Shown: positions 19,501 to 28,896, numbered from the stretch's first letter. The stretch: DNA of 64,000 bases from Intrasporangium calvum DSM 43043 (GCF_000184685.1 NC_014830.1:2604001-2668000); one strand, 5' to 3'. Numbers and translations are program-made. The notes: generated by a model from the letters alone, not told the origin.

Positions 19501-20268
19501 TCAGAGCGGCGTGACGTACGCGCCGGAGATCCCGCCGTCGACGAGGAAGGTCGAGGCAGTGATGAAGCTCGACTCGTCCGAGGCGAGGAAGAGGACGGCG
19601 TTCGCCATCTCCTCCGGCTCGCCGAAGCGGCCCATCGGCACGTGGACCAGGCGACGCGCGGCACGTTCCTCATCCTTGGCGAAGAGCTCCTGGAGCAACG
19701 GGGTGTTGACCGGCCCGGGGCACAGGGCGTTGACGCGGACCCCCTCACGCGCGAACTGCACGCCCAGCTCACGCGACATCGACAGGACCCCTCCCTTGCT
19801 CGCGCTGTAGGAGATCTGCGACGTCGCCGCGCCCATCACGGCCACGAACGATGCCGTGTTGATGATGGAGCCGCGCTTCTGCTCGAGCATGTAGGGCAGG
19901 GCCGCCTTGCAGCACAGGTAGACCGAGGTGAGGTTGACCTCCTGCACCCGACGCCACGCATCGAGGTCCGTGTCGAGGATCGAGTCGTCCTCGGGCGGAC
20001 TGATGCCCGCGTTGTTGAACGCGATGTCAACGGAGCCATAGGTGTCCTTCGCGACCCTGAAGAGCTCGTCGACCTCATCCTTGCTCGTCACGTCGACCAT
20101 GACGAACGTGCCCCCGACCTCGTCGGCGATCCGCGGCCCGTTGACCTCGTCGACGTCGCCGATGACGACCTTGGCGCCCTCCTCCGCCAACCGTCGGACC
20201 GTCGCGAGCCCGATCCCCGAGCACCCGCCCGTGACGACCGCGACCCTGCCCTCGACCCTGCCTGCCAT
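19501..20268 (-). CDS. short-chain dehydrogenase/reductase
   Basis: Classical SDR of 255 residues using NAD(P)H. Visible: cofactor motif TGGCSGIG (residues 13-20), NNAG, catalytic YSASK, and the NALCPGPVNTPLL segment. The glycine-rich pattern resembles 3-oxoacyl-ACP reductase-like alcohol dehydrogenases; the substrate is unknown. It sits between the aldehyde dehydrogenase (33 bases upstream) and the C26 hydrolase, so it probably handles a carbonyl intermediate of the same pathway. In the classical Puu route no SDR is needed, so its role here is open. Confidence 0.88.
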   Translation of the reverse strand: MAGRVEGRVAVVTGGCSGIGLATVRRLAEEGAKVVIGDVDEVNGPRIADEVGGTFVMVDVTSKDEVDELFRVAKDTYGSVDIAFNNAGISPPEDDSILDTDLDAWRRVQEVNLTSVYLCCKAALPYMLEQKRGSIINTASFVAVMGAATSQISYSASKGGVLSMSRELGVQFAREGVRVNALCPGPVNTPLLQELFAKDEERAARRLVHVPMGRFGEPEEMANAVLFLASDESSFITASTFLVDGGISGAYVTPL

Positions 20269-20301
20269 CTCTCCTCTTTCCTTGCTGCTCTTCAGGTTCC
20301 G

Positions 20302-21675
20302 TCACTCAGTGCTGATGAAGACGTTCTTGACGTCCGTGAACGCGTCCAAGGCATCGGGGCCGAGCTCCCGTCCGATCCCGCTCTGCTTGAAGCCACCGAA
20401 CGGCGTCCAGTAGCGGACGCTGCTGTGGGAGTTCACCGAGAGGTTGCCCGCCTCGACGCCGCGAGCGACACGCAGGCCGGTGCCGAGGTCACGCGTCCAG
20501 ATCGAGCCGGACAGCCCGTAGGCCGTGTCGTTGGCCTTGGCGATCGCGTCGGCCTCGTCGTCGAAGGGCATGACGGCCACGACCGGCCCGAAGACCTCCT
20601 CCTGCCAGACCCGGTCCGACGTGGAGCGCGGCAGGACGACCGTAGCCGGGTACCAGAAGCCCTGACCCTCAGGCGCCGTGCCGCGGAAGGCCACGTCCAC
20701 CGGCTCGTCGGAGGCCTCAACGTAGGACGACACCGTCGCGTGCTGGTCGGCGCTGATGAGCGGTCCCATCTCCGTCGCCTCGTCGCGGGGGTCAGCGACG
20801 ACGACGTTCTTCACGGCCGTCTCGAAGCGCTCCATGAACTCGTCGAAGGCGCTGCGCTGGACGAGGATCCGACTCCTGGCGCAGCAGTCCTGCCCGGCGT
20901 TGTCGAAGACACCGTAGGGCGCCTGCGCAGCCGCCTTCTCGATGTCTGCGTCGGCGAAGACGATGTTGGCGCTCTTGCCGCCGAGCTCGAGGGTGACCCG
21001 TTTGACCTGGTCGGCAGCGCCCCGCATGATCCGCTGCCCCACCTCCGTGGAACCGGTGAAGCACACCTTGCGCACGTCGGGGTGGGTGACGAACCGCTCC
21101 CCCACGACAGAACCCTTGCCCGGGATGACGGTGAAGACGCCCTCCGGCACGCCGGCCTCGAGGGCGAGCTCACCCAGGCGCATCGCCGTGAGCGGGGTCA
21201 GCTCGGCTGGCTTGAGCACGACGGCGTTGCCCGCGGCGAGCGCCGGCGCGAAGCCCCACCCGGCGATCGGCATGGGGAAGTTCCAGGGGACGATGATCCC
21301 GACGACGCCGAGCGGCTCCTTGAACGTGATGTCGATGCCGCCCGGGACGGGGATCTGCTTGCCGAAGTTCCGCTCGGGCGCCGCGGAGTAGTAGGCGAGC
21401 ACGTCGCGCACGTTGCCGGCCTCCCAGCGTGCGTTGCCGATCGTGTGCCCCGAGTTGGCCACCTCGAGCTGCGCGAGCTCCTCCTGGTGCTCCCCGACGA
21501 GGTCGGAGAAGCGCCTGAGGAGCCTGCCGCGGTCACCGGGTGCGACGGCCCGCCATGCGGGCCCGGCTGCGACAGCCCTGGCGATGATGGCGTCCGTGTC
21601 CTCGACCGACGTGAGCGCGACCGTGCGGACGAGGGCCTCGGTGGCTGGGTTGATGACGTCGTGGGTGGTGCTCAT
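20302..21675 (-). CDS. aldehyde dehydrogenase, PuuC-like
   Basis: NAD(P)-dependent aldehyde dehydrogenase of 457 residues that would oxidise gamma-glutamyl-gamma-aminobutyraldehyde or a similar amino aldehyde to the acid. Visible: VPWNFPMPIAGWGFAPALAAGN, FTGSTEVG (cofactor), general-base Glu in LELGGKSANIV, catalytic cysteine in NAGQDCCARSR, EEVFGPV, and FGGFKQSGIGRELG. ATG at 21675 is chosen because AGGCAAGGACC precedes it and homologues start with a comparable short N-terminus; the frame is open further upstream without support. The gene lies between the glutamine-synthetase-like gene and the SDR in one operon. Confidence 0.92.
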   Translation of the reverse strand: MSTTHDVINPATEALVRTVALTSVEDTDAIIARAVAAGPAWRAVAPGDRGRLLRRFSDLVGEHQEELAQLEVANSGHTIGNARWEAGNVRDVLAYYSAAPERNFGKQIPVPGGIDITFKEPLGVVGIIVPWNFPMPIAGWGFAPALAAGNAVVLKPAELTPLTAMRLGELALEAGVPEGVFTVIPGKGSVVGERFVTHPDVRKVCFTGSTEVGQRIMRGAADQVKRVTLELGGKSANIVFADADIEKAAAQAPYGVFDNAGQDCCARSRILVQRSAFDEFMERFETAVKNVVVADPRDEATEMGPLISADQHATVSSYVEASDEPVDVAFRGTAPEGQGFWYPATVVLPRSTSDRVWQEEVFGPVVAVMPFDDEADAIAKANDTAYGLSGSIWTRDLGTGLRVARGVEAGNLSVNSHSSVRYWTPFGGFKQSGIGRELGPDALDAFTDVKNVFISTE

Positions 21676-21759
21676 GGTCCTTGCCTCTCCACTCGCTCTC
21701 CGTTCGAGGTAACCATCGACCACTGGGAGTCTCCCGATACCTCGAACGAGAGATGGGGT

Positions 21760-21775
21760 CGTATGCCGCTGGGCT
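21760..21775 (+). repeat. dispersed motif copy CGTATGCCGCTGGGCT
   Basis: Exact 16-base copy touching the stop codon of the glutamine-synthetase-like gene. Confidence 0.9.
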
Positions 21776-23142
21776 CAGAGGCGCTCGAAGCCTCTCCGGC
21801 GCTCCCAGTCCGTCACGGCGGCGTTGAAGGTGCGGAGCTCCACGTCTGCCGCATTGACGTAGTGGTCGACCACCTCGTCCGTGAACAGGCGCCGTGCGAG
21901 CGTCGACGCGTCGAGCAGGTCACGCGCCTCCTGGAGGGTGGTGGGCACCTGCTGCCGGCCCGACGTGTAGGCGTTGCCCTCGAAGGCCGGCTCGAGCTCG
22001 AGCCCCTCCTCAATCCCGTGGAGACCGCCCGCGAGCATCGCCGCGACCGCCAGGTAGGGGTTGACGTCACCGCCGGGGACGCGGTTCTCGACCCGGAGCG
22101 CCGACCCGTGGCCGACCACCCGCAGGGCGCACGTCCGGTTGTCGTGGCCCCAGGCGATGGTCGTGGGGGCGAACGATCCGGGCTGGAACCGCTTGTAGGA
22201 GTTGACGTTCGGCGCATAGAAGTAGGAGAACTCCCGCATCGTGGCGAGGATCCCCGCGAGGAAGTGGTCGAAGAGCTCGCTGTGCCCGTGCGAGCCTGCC
22301 TCGTCGGCAAACGAGATCGCCCCGTCGGAGCCGCGCAGGGACAGGTGGATGTGGCACGAGCTGCCCTCGCGCTCGTCGAACTTGGCCATGAAGGTCAGCG
22401 ACTGGCCCCGTCGTGCGGCGATCTCCTTGGCCGCGTTCCGGTAGATGACGTGGTTGTCGCAGGTGCGCACCACCTCGTCGTAGAGGAAGGCGATCTCGTG
22501 CTGGCCGAGGTTGCACTCCCCCTTCGCCCCTTCGACGACGACACCGGCCCGGTACATCTCGTTGCGGATCTCGCGCAGCAGGGGCTCGACACGGTCACCG
22601 CCGAGGATCGAGTAGTCGACGTTGTAGCGGTTCGCCGGGGTGAGCCCGGTGTAGCCGCGGTCCCAGGCGGCGTCGAACGAGTCCTCGAAGACGATGAACT
22701 CGAGCTCGGTCCCGCAGTAGGCGGTCAGGCCCAGCGCCGCGGCCCGGCCCGCCTGGGCCTTGAGCACCGATCGGGGCGCCTGGGCGACCGCACCACTGCC
22801 GTCGAGCCAGGTCAGGTCGCACTGGATCGTCGCCGAGTGGGGGGCGCCCGGTGTGCGGCACAGGGTGGTCAGGTCGAGGTCGAAGAACATGTCACCGTAG
22901 CCGCGCTCCCACGAGGAGATCGCGAAGCCGTCGACGGTGTTCATCTCGACGTCCACGGCGAGCAGGTAGTTGCAGCCCTCCGTCCCCTGCTCGAGGACGT
23001 GGTCGAGGAAGAAGTGGCCGTGCAGTCGCTTGCCCTGGAGCCGACCCTGCATGTCCGTGAAGGCGACGACGACCGTGTCGATCGTCCCGTCGTCGATCTC
23101 CGAGCGGAGCTGGTCGAGCGTGAGCTTCGGTGCTGCTGCCAT
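21775..23142 (-). CDS. glutamine synthetase-like gamma-glutamyl amine ligase
   Basis: GS-family ATP-dependent ligase of 455 residues joining glutamate to an amine. Visible: TDMQGRLQGKRL (N-terminal beta-grasp), GTELEFIVF (metal-binding Glu), GQHEIAF, the ATP/ammonium region SCHIHLSLR, NSYKRFQPGSFAP and NPYLAVAAMLAGGLHGI. The usual tyrosine adenylylation site of GlnA is not evident. With PuuC-like, PuuD-like and permease neighbours, it is best read as a PuuA/GlnA3-type gamma-glutamylpolyamine synthetase rather than a nitrogen-assimilation GS. It lies 20 bases after the GntR gene. The dispersed motif touches its stop codon. Confidence 0.88.
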   Translation of the reverse strand: MAAAPKLTLDQLRSEIDDGTIDTVVVAFTDMQGRLQGKRLHGHFFLDHVLEQGTEGCNYLLAVDVEMNTVDGFAISSWERGYGDMFFDLDLTTLCRTPGAPHSATIQCDLTWLDGSGAVAQAPRSVLKAQAGRAAALGLTAYCGTELEFIVFEDSFDAAWDRGYTGLTPANRYNVDYSILGGDRVEPLLREIRNEMYRAGVVVEGAKGECNLGQHEIAFLYDEVVRTCDNHVIYRNAAKEIAARRGQSLTFMAKFDEREGSSCHIHLSLRGSDGAISFADEAGSHGHSELFDHFLAGILATMREFSYFYAPNVNSYKRFQPGSFAPTTIAWGHDNRTCALRVVGHGSALRVENRVPGGDVNPYLAVAAMLAGGLHGIEEGLELEPAFEGNAYTSGRQQVPTTLQEARDLLDASTLARRLFTDEVVDHYVNAADVELRTFNAAVTDWERRRGFERL

Positions 23143-23162
23143 GCTGCGCCTTCCTGGTGCGT

Positions 23163-23906
23163 CTAGCCGATGAGCCCGCGCAGCAGTGCGGAGGTCGCGT
23201 CACAGTGCTCCTCCATCACCGCCCGTGCGCGCTCGGGGTCGCCGGCGAGGATCGCCGTCACGATCTGGTGGTGCTGTTCGTTCGAGTGCTCGATGTTGCG
23301 CCGCAGCACGGGGATCGCGGTCAGCATCTCGTGCAGCGCGGCCTGGGCCCGGGTCACGGCGTCCACGAGCATGGGTGACCCGGAGAGCGTGGCGATGGCC
23401 AGGTGCAGTCTCGAGTCGGCAACCCGGTGGGCCGCCGGCTCAGCGGCCTGATCCACCTTCTCCAGGCTGTCCACCAGCCAGGCCCGCTGGTCCGCCGCGA
23501 GCGAACGGGTGGCTGCGACCCAAGCGGCACCGGGCTCGACCACACGACGGAAGGCGAACGCGTCCTGCATGTCAGCTCCGCTGCGGACATACGAACCGTT
23601 CACCGCGGAAGGGTGCTCAGCGGCATACGTGACCCTGCTGCCACCTCCGCGCCCGCGCCGCGTCGTCACCAGGCCGGAGTCGCGAAGGGCTGCGATGGCA
23701 TCGCGCAGGGTGTTGCGGCTGATCCCGAGCCGCTCGGCGAGCTCGCGCTCCGGAGGCAGCTGCTCTCCGTCGCGGAGCACGCCGAGACGGATCGCGCGAG
23801 CCAGCTGCTCGACGGCGTGCTCGAAGGCGTTGCCGGACGCCGGACGCAGGACCGCATCCGGCAACGCCGTCGTCGCGAGCTCCCCCGCCGGTTTGTCCCG
23901 CACCAT
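23163..23906 (-). CDS. GntR/FadR-family transcriptional regulator
   Basis: Regulator of 247 residues. The winged helix (residues about 28-95) reads QLARAIRLGVLRDGEQLPPERELAERLG in two parts around the turn and then SRNTLRDAIAALRDSGLVTTRRGRGGG. The C-terminal all-helical FCD ligand domain has DSRLHLAIA and NEQHHQIVTAILAGD with the metal-binding histidines of that class. It is embedded in the operon: 3 bases after the permease stop and 20 before the ligase. It therefore probably controls the pathway, sensing an amine or its glutamyl derivative. A candidate operator lies at 25561-25582. A dispersed-motif copy (23615-23629) is read as TYAAEHPS between the two domains. Confidence 0.9.
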   Translation of the reverse strand: MVRDKPAGELATTALPDAVLRPASGNAFEHAVEQLARAIRLGVLRDGEQLPPERELAERLGISRNTLRDAIAALRDSGLVTTRRGRGGGSRVTYAAEHPSAVNGSYVRSGADMQDAFAFRRVVEPGAAWVAATRSLAADQRAWLVDSLEKVDQAAEPAAHRVADSRLHLAIATLSGSPMLVDAVTRAQAALHEMLTAIPVLRRNIEHSNEQHHQIVTAILAGDPERARAVMEEHCDATSALLRGLIG

Positions 23907-23909
23907 GTC

Positions 23910-25472
23910 TCAGCCCAGCAGCTCCGCGGGGGCCTTCGTGTCATGGCCCTCGGGGACGTCCCGCATGAAGTGGTTTCGCCCCACGGCGAACCACATGACC
24001 GTCGCGAAGACGATGACGACTCCGACGGCGATCGGCGCGTAGTTGAACGTGTCGTCCCCCCACGTGCCCGGGGCGTAGGCGGGCAGCATGAACAGGACGA
24101 CGATGATCGCCACCCAGCCGATCGCGATCCAGCCGATCGGCGCGCTCCAGCGCCCGAGGTTCCAGCGCCCGGGCCGGAACTCCGGGTGAGTGCGACGCAG
24201 GAAGACCGGGACGATGTAGGCGATGTAGAGCCCGATCACGGCGATCGACGTCACCGCCGCGTAGGCGACGATGCTCCACAGCGCCGGTAGGGCGACGACG
24301 ATGGAACCGGCGACGCACAGCCAGATGGAGTTGGTCGGAGTCCCGGTCCGGGGGTTGACCTTCGACCACCAGCGCGAGCCCGGCAGCGCGTTGTCGCGCG
24401 AGAAGGCGAACGACATCCGCGAGTTGGCCGTCACCGAGGCCATCCCGCAGAAGAACTGGGCGACCGCCGCGATGAGGAGCATGAACTTGCCGAGCCCGGC
24501 CCCCGCCGCGTCGATGAAGATCTGGGCAGGAGGCAGCCCGGTCACGGTGGCGCGCTGGGCGTCGTAGTCCTGGATCGCGGCCGTGACGGAGACGAGCAGG
24601 ATCCAGCCGGCGATGATCGACACCCAGACCGAGCGGACGATCCCCTTGGGCGCCTCGATGGCGGCACCCTTGGTCTCCTCCGCGACGTGGGCCGAGGCGT
24701 CATAGCCCGTGTAGGTGTACTGGGCCATGAGCAGGCCGACGAGGAACGCGTAGGGCAGGAAGCCCAGGATCGTCACATCGAAGCCGGTCTCGTTGCGGAA
24801 CTCGGTGAAGGTCCACGAGAGCGACTGGTGCTGGTCGGGCACGAGCCAGAGGATTCCGACGATGACGGCGACACCGATGAGGTGCCACCAGGCGCTGACG
24901 TTGGAGAGGACCTTGACGAGGTTGACGCCGAAGGTGTTGAGCAGCCCGTGCAGCGCGATGATGACGAGGAACGCGACGAAGGTGCTGGTCGCGGTGACCT
25001 CGAGGCCGAAGGTCAGGTTGAGCAGAGCCATCCAGGTGATGGCCGCTCCGTAGTCGATCGCCGCGGTCACGGCGATCTCTCCGAGGAAGTTGAACCAGCC
25101 GACGTACCAGGCCCAGATGCGCTTGTTCCGGCGGGCGAGCCGCCCGGCCCAGTAGTAGAGACCACCGGCCGTCGGGTAGACCGAGCAGATCTCGGCCATC
25201 GCAAGGGCCACGCAGAGGACGAAGATGCCGACGACGGGCCAGCCGATCGAGATGGCGATCGGGCCACCAGCGTCCATGGCCAGGTAGTAGGTCGTGATGC
25301 ACCCGGCAAGGATGGAGATGATCGAGAACGAGACGGCAAAGTTCGAGAAGCCGCTCATGCCCCGGTGCAGCTCCTGCTTGTAGCCGAGTTCCGCGAGCAG
25401 GGCTTCGTCGTCGTGGAGGTCAGCAGCCGCCCGGTTGGCCAGCTCCTGATCGGATGAAGGAGGAACGCTCAT
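23910..25472 (-). CDS. APC-family amino acid/amine permease
   Basis: Inner-membrane transporter of 520 residues with about 12 hydrophobic segments starting near residue 45. The start of the transport core, GMSGFSNFAVSFSIISIL, and the TAGGLYYWAG and YTGYDASAHVAEET motifs are typical of the amino acid-polyamine-organocation family, eukaryotic-GABA-permease-like subgroup. It is the first gene of the catabolic operon and presumably imports the amine degraded by the downstream enzymes; the exact substrate cannot be read. A promoter and operator would lie in the 100 bases before the ATG at 25472. Confidence 0.9.
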   Translation of the reverse strand: MSVPPSSDQELANRAAADLHDDEALLAELGYKQELHRGMSGFSNFAVSFSIISILAGCITTYYLAMDAGGPIAISIGWPVVGIFVLCVALAMAEICSVYPTAGGLYYWAGRLARRNKRIWAWYVGWFNFLGEIAVTAAIDYGAAITWMALLNLTFGLEVTATSTFVAFLVIIALHGLLNTFGVNLVKVLSNVSAWWHLIGVAVIVGILWLVPDQHQSLSWTFTEFRNETGFDVTILGFLPYAFLVGLLMAQYTYTGYDASAHVAEETKGAAIEAPKGIVRSVWVSIIAGWILLVSVTAAIQDYDAQRATVTGLPPAQIFIDAAGAGLGKFMLLIAAVAQFFCGMASVTANSRMSFAFSRDNALPGSRWWSKVNPRTGTPTNSIWLCVAGSIVVALPALWSIVAYAAVTSIAVIGLYIAYIVPVFLRRTHPEFRPGRWNLGRWSAPIGWIAIGWVAIIVVLFMLPAYAPGTWGDDTFNYAPIAVGVVIVFATVMWFAVGRNHFMRDVPEGHDTKAPAELLG

Positions 25473-25560
25473 GCACTACCTCACAAACATCAGGCAGCGG
25501 ACCTTCGCCCACCGCGTCGAATGATGTGACGCATCCAATACCTGCGGAAGTCCACCCGTC

Positions 25561-25582
25561 AATGGTTCCTGATCAAACCATT
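25561..25582. promoter_or_regulatory. candidate GntR operator
   Basis: Imperfectly spaced palindrome AATGGTT-N8-AACCATT about 90 bases before the permease start, overlapping the stop of the upstream HAD gene. TGGT/ACCA half-sites are common in FadR-type operators, but this is a single site and could be chance. Confidence 0.35.
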
Positions 25583-26382
25583 TGTTGAAGGAGTCGCTCG
25601 AGGGTCACCGCGACCCCGTCGTCGTCGTTCGACGGGCAGACCCGGTCGGCCACCGCTCGCACCTCGGCGTGGGCGTTGGCGACCGCCCAGCCGACTCCGG
25701 CCCAGCGGATCATCGGCACGTCGTTCGGCATGTCGCCGAAGGCCCACACGCGCTCTGCCCCGATCCCCAGCCGGGCCGACCACCGCTCGAGCGCGACTGC
25801 CTTGGTCACCCCAGCCGCGTTGATCTCGGCCAGGCCGCCGGCGCCGGAGAAGGCGACGTGCGCCCGGTCGCCGACCACCGCAGTCGCCCGCTCGAGGAAC
25901 TCGTCGTCCCCGAGCGTCGCCGACTTGGCCAGCAGCTTGCCCACCGCCTCGTCGTCGAGATCATCGATCGCGGCCTCGACCGCGTCCCCGGGGACGACAT
26001 GGGACGGATCGTGGGGGAACTCCGACTCGAACCACAGGCCGCTGCCCCGCTCCGCTGCGAAGGCGACGTCCGGCACCGCTCGGCGCAGGTCAGCGACGAT
26101 GTCGCGGACGAGACCATGCTCGAAACCGGAGCTGGTCCGCACTCTCCTCGCCGCGACGTCGTAGACGAACGCTCCGTTGGCGCAGATGGCGGTGCCGTGC
26201 CCACCCACAGCAGACGCAAGCTCGTCGAGCCAGCGCGGCGGGCGGGCGGTGACGAAGACGACCTCGATGCCGGCCTCCTCGACCGCGCCGAGAACTGCCG
26301 CGGTCCGGTGGGAGAGCGTCCCGTCGGACCGGAGCAGCGTGCCGTCGAGGTCGGTCGCGATCAGACGAGGCGCGTCATCCAC
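25573..26382 (-). CDS. HAD-IIB (Cof-type) phosphatase
   Basis: HAD hydrolase with a large Cof-type cap, 269 residues from the GTG at 26382. Visible: ATDLDGTLLRSDG (motif I), VFVTARPPRW (motif II), the lysine in VTKAVALERW (motif III) and FGDMPNDVPMIRWAG (motif IV). Members dephosphorylate sugar phosphates or flavin/pyridoxal phosphates; the substrate is not predictable. The start is placed so that the gene overlaps the end of ilvE by 22 bases, suggesting coupled translation. An upstream in-frame extension is antisense-like arginine-rich sequence and is rejected. Confidence 0.85.
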   Translation of the reverse strand: MDDAPRLIATDLDGTLLRSDGTLSHRTAAVLGAVEEAGIEVVFVTARPPRWLDELASAVGGHGTAICANGAFVYDVAARRVRTSSGFEHGLVRDIVADLRRAVPDVAFAAERGSGLWFESEFPHDPSHVVPGDAVEAAIDDLDDEAVGKLLAKSATLGDDEFLERATAVVGDRAHVAFSGAGGLAEINAAGVTKAVALERWSARLGIGAERVWAFGDMPNDVPMIRWAGVGWAVANAHAEVRAVADRVCPSNDDDGVAVTLERLLQQMV

Positions 26383-27455
26383 CCGTGGGAGTCCTCGGCC
26401 CGGCCGTACTGGATGTCGAGGAGCCTGCTGCGGATCGCGCTGGCCACCGTGTCCTCGTGGCCGTCGCGGCGGTGGTCGACCGAGCCGCCGTCCCACCGCA
26501 GCTCACCGACAGGCGTCACGACGGCGGCGGTGCCGCAGGCGAAGATCTCGACGATGTCTCCGGAGGCAGCGCCTTCCTTCCACTCGTCGATCCGGATCCG
26601 CCGCTCCTCGGGCTCGAGGTCGAGCTCCTTGGCGAGCTCGAGGATCGAGGCCCGCGTGACGCCCTCGAGGATCGTTCCGGTCAGCTCGGGTGTGACGATC
26701 TTGCGGTCCCTGGTGACGAAGAAGAGGTTCATCCCACCCAGCTCCTCGATGTAGGTGTGCGTCGACGAGTCGAGGAACACCGCCTGGTCACAGCCGTGCT
26801 CGGCGCCCTCGAGCTGCCCGGCGAGGGAGGATGCGTAGTTCCCGCCGCACTTGGCGGCGCCCGTGCCGCCGGCGCCGGCGCGCGCGTACGACGTGGAGAT
26901 CCACAGGGTCACCGGCTTGAGGCCGCCGGTGAAGTACGCGCCCGCCGGTGAGGCGATGACCGAGTAGGTGACCCGCTGCGCCGGGCGGACCCCGAGGAAG
27001 GCCTCCGACGCGAACATGAACGGGCGCAGGTAGAGGCTCTTCTCTCCCTCGGCTGCAGGGACCCACTCCTGGTCGACCGCGACGAGCTGTCGCAGCGACT
27101 CGATGAAGTCGGCCTCGGGCAGCTCCGGCAGCGCCAGCCGCCGAGCCGAACGGGCGAACCGGGCGGCGTTGGCCTCCGGGCGGAACGTCCAGACGGAGCC
27201 GTCCGCGTGCCGATAGGCCTTCATGCCCTCGAAGATCTCCTGGGCATAGTGCAGCACCGCAGCGGCGGGGTCGAGCTGGAACGGGCCGTAGGGCTGGACC
27301 CGCGCGTCGGTCCACCCGTCGGCGGCGCTCCAGTCGATGACGACCATGTGGTCGGTGAAGGTCTTGCCGAACCCGGGATTCTCGTGCACCTGGGCGATCC
27401 GCTCGGACGAGGTGGCGTCCTCACGACGGGTGACCTCGAAGGACAACTGGGTCAT
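26361..27455 (-). CDS. ilvE: branched-chain amino acid aminotransferase
   Basis: PLP enzyme of 364 residues performing the last step of Leu, Ile and Val synthesis (2-oxo acid plus glutamate). The ATG at 27455 has GGAGG at good spacing. Visible: FGKTFTDHMVVIDW, LHYAQEIFEGMKAYR, the PLP lysine in GAAKCGGNYASSL, LFFVTRD and the EIFACGTAAVVTPVG segment. The type matches the actinobacterial/mitochondrial class IV enzymes. It lies 174 bases downstream of leuB, with a palindromic repeat in the gap, so it may have its own promoter. Confidence 0.95.
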   Translation of the reverse strand: MTQLSFEVTRREDATSSERIAQVHENPGFGKTFTDHMVVIDWSAADGWTDARVQPYGPFQLDPAAAVLHYAQEIFEGMKAYRHADGSVWTFRPEANAARFARSARRLALPELPEADFIESLRQLVAVDQEWVPAAEGEKSLYLRPFMFASEAFLGVRPAQRVTYSVIASPAGAYFTGGLKPVTLWISTSYARAGAGGTGAAKCGGNYASSLAGQLEGAEHGCDQAVFLDSSTHTYIEELGGMNLFFVTRDRKIVTPELTGTILEGVTRASILELAKELDLEPEERRIRIDEWKEGAASGDIVEIFACGTAAVVTPVGELRWDGGSVDHRRDGHEDTVASAIRSRLLDIQYGRAEDSHGWMTRLV

Positions 27456-27532
27456 GGCAAACCTCCGTAGCGGCACATCAGCAGTGATCCACTGCAGGCT
27501 ATCGCCCACCGGATGGGACGGCGAAAAGGGCC

Positions 27533-27607
27533 CGATCGAGAGAGCAGTTCGGCCCGTGGCGCTCGGGTTCCCGGGGCACGACCTGTCGCGAAGGGCTCTT
27601 TCGATCG
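27533..27607. repeat. imperfect palindrome, GAAAGAGCAGTT family
   Basis: Arms around CGATCGAGAGAGCAGTTCG (27533-27551) and its near inverse (27589-27607) flank 37 bases, just after the leuB stop. It resembles the perfect palindrome at 39002-39075, so it is probably a degenerate member serving as a terminator. Confidence 0.7.
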
Positions 27608-27629
27608 GCGCGGAGTGCTCTTGCGGTGA

Positions 27630-28703
27630 TCAGAGGCGAGCGGCGATCGCGTCGCCGACCTGGGTGGTGGAGCGAACCGCGCTCCCCCGCTCCGCGAGGT
27701 CGGCTGCGACGGCGGCTTCGACCCGGGCCGCCTCGGCTGCGAGCCCCAGATGGGTGAGGAGCATCCCCACCGAGAGGACCGCGGCCGTGGGGTCGGCCTT
27801 GCCCTGGCCGGCGATGTCCGGGGCCGACCCGTGCACGGGCTCGAACATGCTCGGCGTCGTCCGCGCCGGGTTGATGTTGCCCGATGCGGCGAGGCCGATC
27901 CCGCCCGCGATGGCGGCGGCGATGTCGGTGATGATGTCGCCGAAGAGGTTGTCCGTGACGATGACGTCGAAGCGACCCGGGTCGGTCGCCATGAAGATCG
28001 TGGCCGCGTCGACGTGCTGGTAAGCCGTCTCGACGTCGGGGAAGTCCACGGCCACCTCGTCCACGGTCCGGCGCCACAGGTGACCCGCGTGCGTGAGGAC
28101 GTTGTGCTTGTGCACGAGGGTGAGGTGGCGGCGGGGGCGGGCCTGCGCGCGGGCGAACGCGTCCCGAACGACCCGCTCGACCCCGAAGCGGGTGTTGACG
28201 CTGACCTCGGTGGCGATCTCGTGGGGCGTGCCGACGCGAAGGGACCCGCCGTTGCCGGTGTAGGGGCCCTCGGTGCCCTCGCGGACCACGACGAAGTCGA
28301 TGCCGTCCGGTGCCACGCGGGCGACGTCCAGGGGGCTGGCCACACCGGGGAAGAGCCTCGCCGGGCGGAGGTTGACGTAGTGGTCGAGCGCGAAGCGGAT
28401 GGGCAGGAGCACGCCCCGCTCGAGGACGCCGCTCGGGACCGAGGGGTCGCCGATCGCTCCGAGGAGGATCGCGTCGTGGCCGCGCAGCTCCTCGAGGACC
28501 GAGTCGGGCAGGGTCTCCCCGGTGGCGTGCCAGCGGCGAGCGCCGAGGTCATAGTCGGTGGTGGAGAACGTCGTGCTCCCGGCGGTGGCCGCCGCCAGGA
28601 CCTTGAGCCCTTCGCCGACGACCTCGGGGCCGATCCCGTCGCCGCCGATCACGGCGATCGAGTAGTCCTTCTTGGCGCCCTCTGTGCGCTGCGCTGCTCC
28701 CAT
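27630..28703 (-). CDS. leuB: 3-isopropylmalate dehydrogenase
   Basis: NAD-dependent oxidative decarboxylase of leucine synthesis, 357 residues. Visible: [13 protein letters not shown], the substrate arginines in [25 protein letters not shown], metal-binding [13 protein letters not shown], and [18 protein letters not shown]. The ATG at 28703 adds about 13 residues before the conserved start. It is downstream of serA on the same strand with 517 bases between, in an order (ilvC, serA, leuB) common in actinobacteria. Confidence 0.95.
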   Translation of the reverse strand: MGAAQRTEGAKKDYSIAVIGGDGIGPEVVGEGLKVLAAATAGSTTFSTTDYDLGARRWHATGETLPDSVLEELRGHDAILLGAIGDPSVPSGVLERGVLLPIRFALDHYVNLRPARLFPGVASPLDVARVAPDGIDFVVVREGTEGPYTGNGGSLRVGTPHEIATEVSVNTRFGVERVVRDAFARAQARPRRHLTLVHKHNVLTHAGHLWRRTVDEVAVDFPDVETAYQHVDAATIFMATDPGRFDVIVTDNLFGDIITDIAAAIAGGIGLAASGNINPARTTPSMFEPVHGSAPDIAGQGKADPTAAVLSVGMLLTHLGLAAEAARVEAAVAADLAERGSAVRSTTQVGDAIAARL

Positions 28704-28761
28704 GGGATCAGACTAGAACCCGTCTTGTGATGTGGGACGCACGTCTCAGGAAATGACATGC

Positions 28762-28798
28762 CTGAGGCCCTCGCCCCACGAACGGGAGAGGGCCTCAG
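28762..28798 (-). terminator. hairpin after the 26-residue gene
   Basis: 11-bp perfect stem CTGAGGCCCTC with its complement around a 15-base GC-rich loop, 17 bases after the stop of the small gene on the minus strand. Confidence 0.75.
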
Positions 28799-28815
28799 TG
28801 GCAGTCGAAACGGGC

Positions 28816-28896
28816 TCAGTCGTCAGTGTGGCCCTGGTCGCGCAGGTCCATGGACTCCTGCAGCGCCTGGCGGGCGGCCTGGGCGTCTTCGCTCAT
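28816..28896 (-). CDS. 26-residue acidic small protein
   Basis: An 81-base frame that begins MSEDAQAARQALQESM and ends DQGHTDD. It is preceded by GAAGGA at about 9 bases from the ATG and followed closely by a strong hairpin terminator, so it looks like a complete small gene. It is predicted to be a charged, mostly helical peptide with no membrane segment. I do not recognise a family. It lies between serA and leuB on their strand. Confidence 0.55.
   Translation of the reverse strand: MSEDAQAARQALQESMDLRDQGHTDD

Noticed and set aside
19642-23166. A 1174-codon open frame on the plus strand
   Set aside because: Antisense to the SDR, aldehyde dehydrogenase and ligase genes, with no recognisable domain. 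It is an effect of codon bias.
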